Assembly: GCA_049487715.1 (NCBI GenBank)
Contig: CP150553.1
Span: 248,001 to 312,000 of the forward strand
Source: Pycnococcus provasolii
Taxonomy: Eukaryota > Chlorophyta > Pseudoscourfieldiophyceae > Pseudoscourfieldiales
DNA length: 64,000 nucleotides
Reading direction: 5' to 3'
How positions within the stretch are numbered: the stretch's first letter is position 1; each line of letters starts with the position of its first letter. Made by a program: the position numbers and the translations under genes. Below the pieces are notes generated by a model. The model was not told the DNA's origin and made no database searches. It worked only from the letters and a program-made list of their open reading frames with translations. Shown one piece after another: positions 28,555-38,800 of the stretch.

Positions 28555-30306
28555 TCAGCCGCACACCGTCTTCGTGTTCGGGTCCACAGTCACCGGTCGA
28601 TCGCGATTTGAATTCACGATGCAAAGGAAGCCAAAGCTTTCCGTGTTCTCCGCCGGATTGCGAAACTGGTGAATCTCGCGCGGTGCCACGTAGCACACGT
28701 CGCCAACTTTCATGTCCCACATTCTACCTAGCACTTGCGCCTCACCTTTACCACTAAGCGGGATCACCACATGCTCGTGTACGTGGTGCTCGAATGTGCT
28801 GTGCCCTCCCGGTGCTATCTCGAAGTAGCGCACATGGAAGTGAGTGCTTTCACCTCGCATTCCAATGAGCTCCGTGCGATTAATCTTGCTCCAGGTCTGC
28901 TTGGCATCTTGCTTGTACGCAGAGGTTGGCACTGGCTCCTTTCCGCACATCCAGCGGCTTTCTGTTGGCAGCTCGCCTCCTGCCGTGGGCGTGAGGTCAG
29001 TACACGTGAACAGCTTCCCGTGATTGCCCTCAAGCGGGGTGAAGCGTGTCGGACGGGCAGCCTTCGCCGGTCGCGGATTGCCATCTCCATCGTCGGGCGC
29101 GGGTGCCGTAGCCTTTTCCTTTCCCTTCTGCTCCCGCTGGTCGTCGTCGCCACGGCCTGCACATTTCATGAAGTACCTTGCACCATTCGCGACATCATCG
29201 CGATCGTGGCCAAGCAGCGAGCCGCCGATGAGAAGCAGCAGATCATTGCCAAACACCTCGCGCATCTCACCAATGCGCTCGAGAGTCATGCCACCACCTG
29301 GACTAGGAAGACATGGCTTCGTGGTGGGAGCGAGGCGCGACGTGCTCCAGCATGCATCGCAGATGGCTTGGCACTCGTCCTTCGTGAACCCAAACCTGCC
29401 ACCATAGTTGGGGAAGATGCAAGCATCCGCACCGCAGAGGCGAGGCAGGATGCCGAAGAGCACCTCGTGACTGAACCCGTGAACACACCCCGGTGTCGAG
29501 CTCCCGCCGAGCCCAAGCCCGAGCATCGCCGGGTGGCACAGAATGGGAAGATTGAGGCTGCTATCCGCAGCGAGAGCACGCATGGCATCGAATCCGCAGA
29601 TGCCAGGAAGCACGAGAAGCGCTCCGGCGCCTTGCTGCTTAGCGAACATCGCGCGGCTGTGCACGAGATGCGCGGGAGCATTCACACATGGCGCGTATAT
29701 GCACTTCTTCCCCGTTTCTGCGTTAGCACGCGCGACGGCAGCAGAGCAGAGCTTGACGCGCTCCTCGTACGGCGCGTACTTCTGGTTTGCGAGTCCGTGG
29801 TCGTCCTTGATGATGTCGCAGCCGCCCACCGCGAGCCGGTACGCCATGTGCGCGAGGTCTGCAGCGGATGTTCCCATGGGCTTCAGCGCGGTCATGACGA
29901 GTGGCGCGTTGTTGGGTGCACCGCACAGCTCGCGCAGTCCGTCGATTCCAAACTTCGGGCCGGGGTAGAGGCTGTGCAACCTCGACGACAGCTCGACGTC
30001 CGTCACCTGCACACCGGGGTAGATGGACGTGTTGCCAAAGATGACGTTGATGAGCTGCGTGAGTTCGTCGCCTGCGGTGTCGTCGTCGTAGCTGATGTTC
30101 GCGAGGAAGAGTCCGTCCGACTTTGGCTTGACGCCTTCCACCTTGCCGACGACGTTCGCGCCGCACCACGTGTCTTCGACGAGTGCAGCGGGCAGTTCGA
30201 CAGTTTGTTCGAGCGCGATGTCCTTGGCTCGCCGTTGCGCGTCTTCGAGCGAGGCGCAGTTCGCCAGCAAGTACGTGACTGCGAAGCGTCCGTCCGTGCG
30301 CACCAT
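28555..30306 (-). CDS. RuBisCO-like protein (form IV) fused to a C-terminal cupin
   Basis: The product is about 583 aa. Residues ~1-430 are a RuBisCO large-subunit fold: TALKPMGTSAADLAHMAYRL keeps the first active-site Lys (K142 here), and IIKDDHGLANQKYAPY keeps the Lys that is carbamylated in RuBisCO plus one Asp, but has His in place of the metal-binding Glu. The loop-6 Lys region is replaced (IGGSLLGHDRDD). It therefore cannot be a CO2-fixing enzyme and belongs with form IV proteins. After a charged linker, the last ~130 residues are a cupin (THFHVRYFEIAPGGH, EHHVHEHVVIPLSG, APREIHQFRNP, FGFLCIVN). In Rhodospirillum a RuBisCO-like isomerase and a separate cupin act one after the other on methylthio-sugar phosphates; the fusion suggests a similar pair, which is inference. 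The frame stays open 44 codons upstream with a hydrophobic stretch. Confidence 0.87.
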   Translation of the reverse strand: MVRTDGRFAVTYLLANCASLEDAQRRAKDIALEQTVELPAALVEDTWCGANVVGKVEGVKPKSDGLFLANISYDDDTAGDELTQLINVIFGNTSIYPGVQVTDVELSSRLHSLYPGPKFGIDGLRELCGAPNNAPLVMTALKPMGTSAADLAHMAYRLAVGGCDIIKDDHGLANQKYAPYEERVKLCSAAVARANAETGKKCIYAPCVNAPAHLVHSRAMFAKQQGAGALLVLPGICGFDAMRALAADSSLNLPILCHPAMLGLGLGGSSTPGCVHGFSHEVLFGILPRLCGADACIFPNYGGRFGFTKDECQAICDACWSTSRLAPTTKPCLPSPGGGMTLERIGEMREVFGNDLLLLIGGSLLGHDRDDVANGARYFMKCAGRGDDDQREQKGKEKATAPAPDDGDGNPRPAKAARPTRFTPLEGNHGKLFTCTDLTPTAGGELPTESRWMCGKEPVPTSAYKQDAKQTWSKINRTELIGMRGESTHFHVRYFEIAPGGHSTFEHHVHEHVVIPLSGKGEAQVLGRMWDMKVGDVCYVAPREIHQFRNPAENTESFGFLCIVNSNRDRPVTVDPNTKTVCG

Positions 30307-30608
30307 GATAGCGATAAGGAGGAGGAGTCCCCTCGGGAGCGATGAGAGAGAGATGACAACAAGGGGGATGTTGGCGGCGATCGCGATCGCAACGATCAAC
30401 GATATGCGGAGATTTGATCGGGGTTCGACCAAAAACAAAACAAAAACTTGGATTGATTATTCGGGGTTTGTTCCGCGCCACTCATAGCACTGGAGAAATC
30501 GGAAAATCTCCCTCCCCCCTGCCCTGACTGCCTGAGACGCCACAAACTTCGTGCCCCAAAAGTCAAAGCCTCCCCTTTTGAGCCTCGACTCTCACCTTTG
30601 CGCGAAAG

Positions 30609-31898
30609 ATGGCGATGGCGAACGTCTTCTCTCCACACCGCCCTTGCCCTTGTCGCAGCCTGTGCTTAGCGCGAGGAGGGTTGGGGCTCGGACATCCTCG
30701 CTCGCTTCCATCAGCAGCTCACCCGCTTCCTGCGCAACCTAGAGGCGCTGGGGTCGTTTCGCGTGCGCAACCTCAGCAGCAGCCGCTCGAGCCGATCCAA
30801 CAGGAGGAGGAGTCTTCGCAGCAGCAGCAGCAGCAGCAGCGCGACGACAAAGCGACGTCCTCGTCCTCGCCGGCGTCGACCGACGGGAATGAGGATGAAG
30901 ACTTTGTTCTCGCTAGCGTCACGCGCGCGGTTGAGGTGGCAATCGCTTCGCCGCTCTTCTACGTGACTGGCGGGATTGCACTAGGCGTGACCATAGCAAA
31001 GAGGTTTCCAGGAAGCGCGAACATCGTCATATTATCTGCCATTCCACTCGTGGGACTGAGCGTCCTCGCCCGAACGCCACTTGGTTCTCAGCTTGAGGAA
31101 CGTGCTGCCGCTCAAAGCGCCGCATATCAGCAGGAAAAATCTCTCGTGGATGCAGCACGTGACGCGGCGAGGACGGAGGACTGGCCGCAGCACTACGGTC
31201 AAAGTCGAACCCGGTGGTTGCCTCGCGACCTGATTGACGCTCTGCCAGATAGCTGGGCTTCACCAGCTCATCTCGACGGCACACTACCAGGAGACGCCGG
31301 TTTTGACCCGCTCAACCTGGCGAAAGACCAAGCAAAACTCGCGAGGTACAGAGAGTGCGAGCTCCAGCACGCGCGATGGGCGATGCTCGCACTCCCTGGG
31401 TGCATCGTGCCTGATGCCATTGGCCGCGCTGCGCCGTCGCTTGCCGCCGCGATTGGTGAGCCAGTTTGGTGGCGAGTCGGTGAGGCGAAGCTGAATGGGG
31501 CGGACATCTCATGGGGTGGTGTCGGCGGATTTCAAATTGCCGGCGGCATCCCCATCTGGGGCATCGCACTGTGCCAGCTCGTGCTCATGGGAGGGCCGGA
31601 GTACGCGCGTTTGGTTGGTATAGACAGCCTTGAGCCCGTGGGCGTTCCGTTACCCGGTGACATCAACTATCCAGGAGGAGTGCCGTTTGATCCGTTGCAA
31701 CTTGCAACGGGAGGTGTTGCAGGTGATGAAGGAGACGCCGACGCCCGAAGGCGAAGCGCAGCGCGAAACTTCGTCGAACAGGCTGTTACGGAGATGTATG
31801 TCGGACGCCTAGCCATGCTAGGAATGGCTGGACTCTTCGCGCAGGCTGCGGTGACACGCGAGAGTCCCATCGACAACCTAACATCGCTCATACAGTAA
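30609..31898 (+). CDS. Light-harvesting chlorophyll-binding protein with two extra N-terminal membrane segments
   Basis: The product is 429 aa, much longer than ordinary LHC proteins. A plastid-type transit region is followed by a Gln/Glu-rich stretch encoded by CAG repeats. Two hydrophobic segments follow, at about residues 108-128 (VAIASPLFYVTGGIALGVTI) and 137-154 (ANIVILSAIPLVGLSVLA). Then comes an LHC core: GDAGFDPLNLA, first helix YRECELQHARWAMLALPG, a middle helix (IPIWGIALCQLVLMGG), FDPLQLA, and the last helix EMYVGRLAMLGMAGLFAQA with the usual NLTSL-type end. It should bind chlorophyll in thylakoids as an antenna or photoprotective protein. It is divergent from the RuBisCO-like gene. 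Confidence 0.88.
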   Translation: MAMANVFSPHRPCPCRSLCLARGGLGLGHPRSLPSAAHPLPAQPRGAGVVSRAQPQQQPLEPIQQEEESSQQQQQQQRDDKATSSSSPASTDGNEDEDFVLASVTRAVEVAIASPLFYVTGGIALGVTIAKRFPGSANIVILSAIPLVGLSVLARTPLGSQLEERAAAQSAAYQQEKSLVDAARDAARTEDWPQHYGQSRTRWLPRDLIDALPDSWASPAHLDGTLPGDAGFDPLNLAKDQAKLARYRECELQHARWAMLALPGCIVPDAIGRAAPSLAAAIGEPVWWRVGEAKLNGADISWGGVGGFQIAGGIPIWGIALCQLVLMGGPEYARLVGIDSLEPVGVPLPGDINYPGGVPFDPLQLATGGVAGDEGDADARRRSAARNFVEQAVTEMYVGRLAMLGMAGLFAQAAVTRESPIDNLTSLIQ

Positions 31899-32417
31899 AA
31901 CAAACAAAAAGACTCTTTTTTGGAACCTCTCCCCTACGAACCCCCAACTCCAATCTGCCCGTGGGGGGTTTTGAAGAGAATAAGTAGAAAAAGAAAAGAA
32001 AAGAGTGTATTATTACAACTTAGACAACTAGGGGCCGCGTCCCCTTATCCCTCTGGGATCTCGAGTCCTCAACAACGGTTCCCCACAAGGCATATAAGGT
32101 ATAATCTCGACACTTCCCCTCGCTGCTATGCCTGGTATGAAAGCTGGCAAGTAGCGTTGTTTAGTTGTTTAGTTTGTATCTTCATTTCTTCGTTCTTCTT
32201 ATTTGGTTTGTCAAGGTCTTGTATGATTGATTAATTTTTATTTGTTTTTGTAATGTTTTGAATTTGTATTCGTTTTCGTGATGTTTCGATTTGTATTTGT
32301 TTTTGTGATGTTTTGATTTTTGTTTCTTTTGGTATGTGTATTGACCTTATCTTCTGAGATGTTTGTGTTATTGTGAGGTGGCCTGTTACCTCAACCAGTC
32401 GGTTCACTGGAGGCCGT
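31899..32417. other. AT-rich spacer, possible remains of the copia 3' end
   Basis: This T-rich region contains repeated tttgtttttgtgatgttttg words at about 32245-32335. It lies just beyond the stop of the copia remnant, where a 3' LTR would be expected, but I cannot define LTR ends. Confidence 0.35.
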
Positions 32418-33315
32418 TTAACCGTGCAGAATCATTTGCACGAGGTAATTGTGGATGTCTTGCCTCAGAGGCTTCGTCATGATGTCAGCGAGCTGATCCT
32501 TTGTGCTCACTCGTTCGATTTTGACCGTTTCGTGTTCGATGTGATACTTGATGAACTCGCCTCGGATCTCGATGTGTTTCGTTCGCCTGTGCGACGTCGG
32601 ATGATCGACGAGCGCTTCAGCTCCTGTTGAATCCGTGTAAATGATAGTTGGACCTTCTTGCGCTGCGCCAAGTGATTCCAGAAGTCGACGGATGTAGATA
32701 GCCTCCTTGATAGCTTCCGTAAGTGCCATGACTTCAGATTCAACTGTTGATAAGGCTACGGTTGTCTGCAGGTAAGACGCCCATGAAATCGGTCCACCAT
32801 TCAAGAAGAAAATGTATCCCGATGTGGATCGGCGATTCTCGTGGTTGTCTCCCCAGCTTGCGTCGCAGTATCCGATGAGCTTGAGCGGTACGTTCGAGTT
32901 GGTGTTGTACTTTATTCCTCGGTTGATTGTTCCAGAAAGGTACCGCAGTACATGCTTCTTGCAGGCTTCGAAGTTCGATGGTGGTTTAGACATGACGTGT
33001 GACATCGCTCGTACGGTCGATGACAGGTCTGGCCTGCTGATGACTGCCGCGTAGAGGATTGCACCCACAAACTGCTGGGCGAGGTGACGCGCCTCAGCGT
33101 CTTCTTCATCTGCCCGCGTAAGTGTCGTTCCGTGGGCCAATGGAGTCGTCGCTGATTTTGCAGCCGATGTGAAACCAAACCTTTCAAGTATCTTACTCAC
33201 GTAAAGATCTTGAGTGAGGATGATGCCATCTGCTGCGAACGATACCTTCATTCCGAGTGCCCATGTCAGTTGTGCTGGTTCGGTAATTCTGTACTTCTTG
33301 CGGATCGCAAAGTCA
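32418..33315 (-). mobile_element. Ty1/copia retrotransposon remnant (end of reverse transcriptase and RNase H)
   Basis: An open frame of ~300 codons matches the C-terminal part of a copia polyprotein: the end of the reverse transcriptase (LTWALGMKVSFAADG, LTQDLYVSKILERFGF), the connecting segment (ISRPDLSSTVRAMSHVMSKP), and RNase H with CDASWGDNHENRRSTSGYIF, the Glu in STVESEVMAL, the Asp in IIYTDSTGA, and KDQLADIMTKPL. Capsid, protease, integrase and most of the reverse transcriptase are missing. The homology stops at about 33315, although the frame continues to 33389. The remaining frame has no stops, suggesting recent truncation. It sits only about 285 bp from the start of the repeat surface-protein gene. 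Confidence 0.88.
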
Positions 33316-33599
33316 CCCTGCCCCCCACATAGGGGATATGTACCTATACTCGTGGGGCCGTGGTTTGTTGTCCTGCCCCCTCCCCTCACTCTTCCCTATC
33401 CACACTATTTTATTATCTCTCCTCTCCAAGTGCTTACGTTTTTCGCCTCGACAAACACACCGCAGCGGAAAGCGAACAACCGCAACGAGAACAAGCACAT
33501 AACAACGAATGCACAACGAACGCCACAGCGACGTCTGCAACAACAGAACGACGACCCACCACAAACACAACAACAACGACTTCTACACCATACGACACG

Positions 33600-35146
33600 A
33601 TGAACAACAAATTCTCCCTGTGTCGTCTGGCTTTCGTCGCTACCCTTCTCGTCACCAAGGTGGCTCGTGGGCAGCAACAAGATTTCGAGCAGTGCGGCAG
33701 AACTTTTGATACAGCTTGTGATGGACGTAGCTTGCTGGTGCGTGGCAAGCGCTACATCAATTGTAGCCCCACGCCATTCGTCGACGAAGAAGGGCAAAAC
33801 GACGAGGAGAATTTGCCGCCGCCGCCCCCGGGTCAACTTGATGGACAGATCACCCTCCCCAACATTGCGAATGACGTCACTGCTCTCAACGGCAATCCTT
33901 CTGACGTCACGGTCGTCTCGTTTCCGTGCGTGACAACCTCGTCCCAGAGTGTGGATTTGAATAATTTGCTTAATGATAATCCTGCTACTCCATCGGACTT
34001 CCTCCCAAATCTTGCGAGAGTTCGCTTCGCCAACTGGGCGACAGGACCGGAAAATGTATTCTACGTACGTACGCTCATATACACACACACATTCCATTTG
34101 CTAGCACCTCACTAACAAACCAATCACAAATTCACAAATTCACAACAACCAACAATAGGTCCGGTACATGCCCGCTTTGAAGAGAATCTACGCGCCTCGT
34201 CTTGAGGGTACCTCGAACCTGAACGTCCTCGTACGTATCCCTTTGAAGAGCACAATCGACTTTTCAACTGATTGCACACAAAACTCACCATGTATGTGCT
34301 CACGACTCAACGACACAAATACAACACACACACCCCTCGCTGAACACACAGATCGAAGCCAATCTGAAGCTCACGAAAGTGATTTCGCCCTTGCTGGAGT
34401 CCGCAGGCGATGTCCGCGTACGTCTCTACTCTCTCTTGTCTTTTTATTCCTTTTTTTTATTTGTTCTTCCACAATATATCGTATCACTCACTGCATGTGA
34501 AACTCACTCACTCACTCTTCCTTACAAAACTTCAACTACAAACAAAACAACAGATCTACCAAAACCCCGAACTCGTCAAGTTCAAGCTCCCTGCGCTGAC
34601 GACAGTGCAACAGACTTTCCAGGTACGTGACAACCCATCACCACCTTGATTTGCTGGACTTCTCCTATGTCTAACTCTTCCATTCACATATACAACACCA
34701 CGCGTCCACGCCTCTCTAAACACACAGATCAGAGACAATCTGAAGCTCACGAAAGTGATTTCGCCCTTGCTGAAGACCGCAGCAGTAGTCGACGTACGTC
34801 TCACACTCCTCTCTTGTCTTTTTATTCCTTGTTTTTGTTTGTTCTTCCACAATATATCGTATCACTCACTGCACGTGAAACTCACTCACTCACTCTTCCT
34901 TGCAAAACTTCAACTACAAACGAAACAACAGATCTCATTCAACGAGAACCTCGCCAACATTGACCTGTCGGCGCTGACGACGGGTTCCGGCCCAACAGCG
35001 GTGTTCTTTGTACGTGACAACCCATCACCACCAACCAACAACAACAACAACACCAAACTTACCACCATTCAATACAAACGAAACAACAGATCCGCGGAAA
35101 CAGCAAACCCGTCAAAGTCAGTTTCTCAGACGTCTTCCTCGAGTAG
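33600..35146 (+). CDS. Secreted repeat protein (receptor-L/BspA-like), one repeat per exon, seven exons
   Basis: Exons: 33600-34064, 34159-34230, 34352-34417, 34554-34622, 34728-34793, 34932-35009 and 35090-35146. All introns are phase 0, all donors are GTACGT, and exons 3-7 all begin with ATC (Ile). The joined product is 290 aa. A signal peptide (MNNKFSLCRLAFVATLLVTKVARG) precedes a Cys-containing domain, and then each short exon encodes one repeat of 18-26 residues in the form I..N..L..I..P.L (for example IEANLKLTKVISPLL and IRDNLKLTKVISPLL). This resembles the solenoid of fungal Ecm33 and receptor L domains, pointing to a cell-surface or extracellular role; binding partners are unknown. 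Exons 3-4 with their introns are duplicated as exons 5-6. The exon structure is my reconstruction from splice signals and frame. Confidence 0.72.
34352..35089 (+). repeat. Tandem duplication of a two-exon, two-intron unit (~376 bp)
   Basis: Exon 3 starts at 34352 and exon 5 at 34728, 376 bp apart. Intron 3 (34418-34553) and intron 5 (34794-34931) are nearly identical, including ttcttccacaatatatcg. The starts of introns 4 and 6 are also identical (gtacgtgacaacccatcacc). Confidence 0.85.
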
Positions 35147-35812
35147 CAGTGCTACCCTCTATTGGAAGTTCAAAGCATGACTCTCTTCATCAGCAATGAT
35201 CTAGCAGATAATCACACAATAACAGCCTGTATGGCAGAATGAATGCCAACAGTGAGGGAGAGAAAGAGAGAGAGAGAGAGAAAGTTTGGTGACGAAACAT
35301 TTTTGAGGAAAATTTTGTTGCAGCCAAGCAAGAGAAAAGAATCACCGCTTGCTTGAAGCTACCACACACAGCAGTTCGTGTTTTGTTTTGTGTGTAAATC
35401 GTAATCACCAATAATCAACATCAAACAATTTCAAACCACCAAAGTCGAATCATCATATTCATAAAATAACCTGTTTGACGACACACGACGAGTCCGCCAC
35501 CAGACATCGAATCTGATCATCAAATAATAAAACACTGGAGAGAGGAGGAAGGAAGTGATTGTTTAGTCCAAGTTAAGGCAGTTCCTTCTTACTTACATGC
35601 AATCTTGCAGGTGTTGCTTGCGATACTTGCATTAGTTGTCAAAGTTATAGTAAGTCACATACTTTCCTTTCCTTATTTCCACTTATTCTCTTCAGACTTC
35701 CGGGATCCCGGTGTTTAGAGTCTTAGACTATGCATTGGATCAGGCGATTAGCTATTGGATTAAAAATAAAATAAAATAAAATAAAACGGTTGTTGACACT
35801 CCAAAATTTCTT
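35147..35812. other. Intergenic region with simple repeats
   Basis: A GA microsatellite is at about 35258-35282 and an aaaat/aaata pentamer run at about 35763-35786. No gene is seen. Confidence 0.5.
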
Positions 35813-38800
35813 TTAAGAAGATCCCTCACTCGTGGTTGCGGCTGGCACGGCCACCTGATGGGGAATCTCGATCGCTTCCTGCACCCTACGGACCAACTCG
35901 CGCACCGTCGTTGGCAATTCCTCCTTGTTCGAACAGTGCAGTAACTCGCACATCTCTCCCGCAACCTCGTGGTGCTTTTTCAGTGCGCTGCGCATCTTGG
36001 TCGTCTCCGCGAGGTGCGAACGCACCGCCTCGATGAGCTGAGCCGGCCTCTCGACGGCGTACATGTGCATCGCAGAACGACACGCCCGCGCGTACGGGTT
36101 GCGATCAAAGTCAACGGCATCTCCAACATCCACGCGCGTTCCACCTCGCTTCGCTTCAATGGCCTCCGCCCTGGCAACCTGCCGCGGCTTACGCACCACG
36201 TCGCGGTAGTCGTCGAGCAGCTCGCGATTGGGATCACGTGGCAGGTTGGCGAGGTTGGCAAAATGTCGATCCGCCGGGGCTGGTTCATCTGAGCGAAACA
36301 GCTCCTCTCCACATGCGGCAACAAGATCCTTGACGCGCGCCGTGAGTTCGGGCAACGTGCATGCTGGCGTGCAGCCGAGAGATGCGCGAATGTCCTTGAG
36401 AGCATTGCGCGCTTCGCTGTGAGCAAGGTAGGCTCGATTCATCAGCGGAATCAGACCCTCGACAGTCGGCTCGCGACCGCCAGGACCCTTTCCACCGTTG
36501 CCAAAGAGGCGGTGTGCCTGTGCAGCCACCGCCGCGAGCGCCACCGCCGCGCCACGTTCGAGCTGCGCGGGCACGGATCCTGAGCCGCCAACAACGAAGT
36601 GCAGCGCTTCCTCCGCACCTGCGAGATTCTGCTTCGTCAGAAGAAGTGCTCGTTCCGCCTCTACCAAGTCACGCACCGCACTGGCCATCGCCGCAAGGTC
36701 AGGCGCCCCGCCGGGAGACACCATGTCGCCAACCTTACCGCCACTGTCGTTAGCGCTGCTTCTGTCAGCCAAAGTGGATCGCACGTGCGCGACGAAGCCA
36801 CGAGTACGGCCTAGCTCGCGCAGGCTTGTCAGCCACGCGCGAAGGAGACGTGGAACGCGGCCAGCCTCGCCAGCAATCTCGCCGCCCGCAGCAGCGTTCG
36901 GGTCTCCCGGGCCATCTGCAAGCGTCGCCATCCCAGGCTCGCTCACAAGGTCTGCGCCATCTCTGAGAACTATCGCGCATACCGTGCGCACGAAATTCTC
37001 AAGCAGAGGAATCGCAGCGTTGGCACGCTTCACCACCGCGATGCCTTCCTGAAGACTTGCGAGGTCACCCTGGCAGCCAATAGCCAAGCACGCATCCTGC
37101 AGAGCCCCAGCGAGTGCGTCACGAGGGAGACGTTCGAGGCGCTTAAGACCACGGCGGTGCACCTCACGATCTCTTCGCATGCGCTCGCGATCCGTTAGAG
37201 CCATGCGGCCGAATGCACTTGACCCTATGGCACCCTCGAAAGCTTCCTCGGCTGGGGACGCTCGCTCTGCCCACCGGACGTGTGCCGCTGGGTCGCTGCC
37301 TCCCGTGGCGTGTTCACCAAGCTTGTGAGCAATCTCCTCCTCCAGCTCCTCGACTAGATCAGGGTACCGAGTGCTGATCGCGTTGAGCTTACGCTCAAGC
37401 AGCTCGACCGCACGCTTCGCCGCCTTCAGATCTCGCTGCGTCGGACGCGCGTCTATCTCGAGCGTTAGGCTAGCAACCTCTTCAGCCAGGCTCTCCGCCT
37501 TGCGTTCCGCTGAAAAGCGCTGCGTCTCAGACGCTTTGATCGCGTTCGCCGCGTTCGACTCCGCTTCCGCCGCTCGCCGCCGCGATTCCAGTGCATTCGA
37601 CTCGGCGCGACTCACTTTCTCGAGTAGTTCTCCGGCTTCCGGTGTGCGCCAACCTCCGCTGCCGTCCTTGCGGAGAATTTCCTGCCGCGCAGCGATGAGC
37701 TCCTCGCTGATTCGCCTGTTCTCGGCTTTCAGTGTATCGAGCTCCACAACCACGTTCTCCCTGTCGCGCTCATATATAGTAGCCACCTCAGCCGCGGACA
37801 CTGGGCCTGTCGTGTGAACGCGTGGCGGCGTTTTCCCCGCGGGACTCGTGCCACTGCGGCGCAACTTCGCAATCGCAGCCAGGCCCTTCTGGCGACCTCG
37901 CTCGTCCTCTTTCACCTGATCTGCCAAGCGGGCGCGCATGCTCTGATTGTCGCGCTCAAGAGAACGCACTTTGTGCTCGAGCTGCACGCAGCGCTGCGCG
38001 AAACGGCGTGACTCTCTCGTTGTTTCTCGCAGCTTCTCCGACGAGACCGCGCCTTCAGTCGCGCCGGCATCCCTCGCGGCGCTGATGCGACGCTCAGCCT
38101 CAGCAAGAGCCTTCGTAGCATCATCACGCTCCGCCTGCAGACGGCTGAGTGCGCGTTCCATCTCAAACTCCTTGCTGCGTGACAGTTCAGACGTTGCAAG
38201 CAACTCCTGCACGAGTTTCCCGCGTCGCTCGTACTGCCCGAGCACCTCCACCATAGCGCGGCGAACAGCCTTCGCGGCACTTGTGTCCACCTCGCCAGCA
38301 TCCAGGCGAGCGCCCGCACCGGCGAAGCCTGCATCGCGAAGCATGCGGTCAAGAGCCTCTGCCACGGGTGCAACGCTTGGTCGAGATTTTGCCTCCTGCG
38401 GCATCTCTGGCACCGCATTCGCGCCGTACTTTGCCCCGAGCTCACGCACGAGGTCTGCCATCTCCGCGCCCGCCCCGGAGGTGGACTCTTTGTCGTGCCG
38501 GTGACTTGCGACGGGCGGCGCCGGGACTGTGGAGTGCGTTGGGACTGTCGAGCGCAAGGTTGATGGCTGCGTGACTCCGGCCAACGACGTGCGAATCTCA
38601 GCGAGGTCGCGACGCACCATACGCGAACGCGCATCAAAGTCCTCCGCAAGGATGGCCGCGGACTCGGCGAGCGCCGCCGCGGCTGGCGACGCCGCTGCGA
38701 GATCTTCCTGAGTACGCGGAAAATCACGACGAAGGAGAGACGCCGCGTCAGCTGCATCAAGAACAGCCTCGTTCCAAGAGGCGTGCTTTTCCTCAGCAGC

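Noticed and set aside
28735-30345. 536-codon plus-strand frame over the RuBisCO-like gene
   Set aside because: No recognisable motifs; the opposite strand encodes two clear domains.
32418-33389. A cellular gene at the copia remnant
   Set aside because: The RNase H and connecting motifs are those of Ty1/copia polyproteins.
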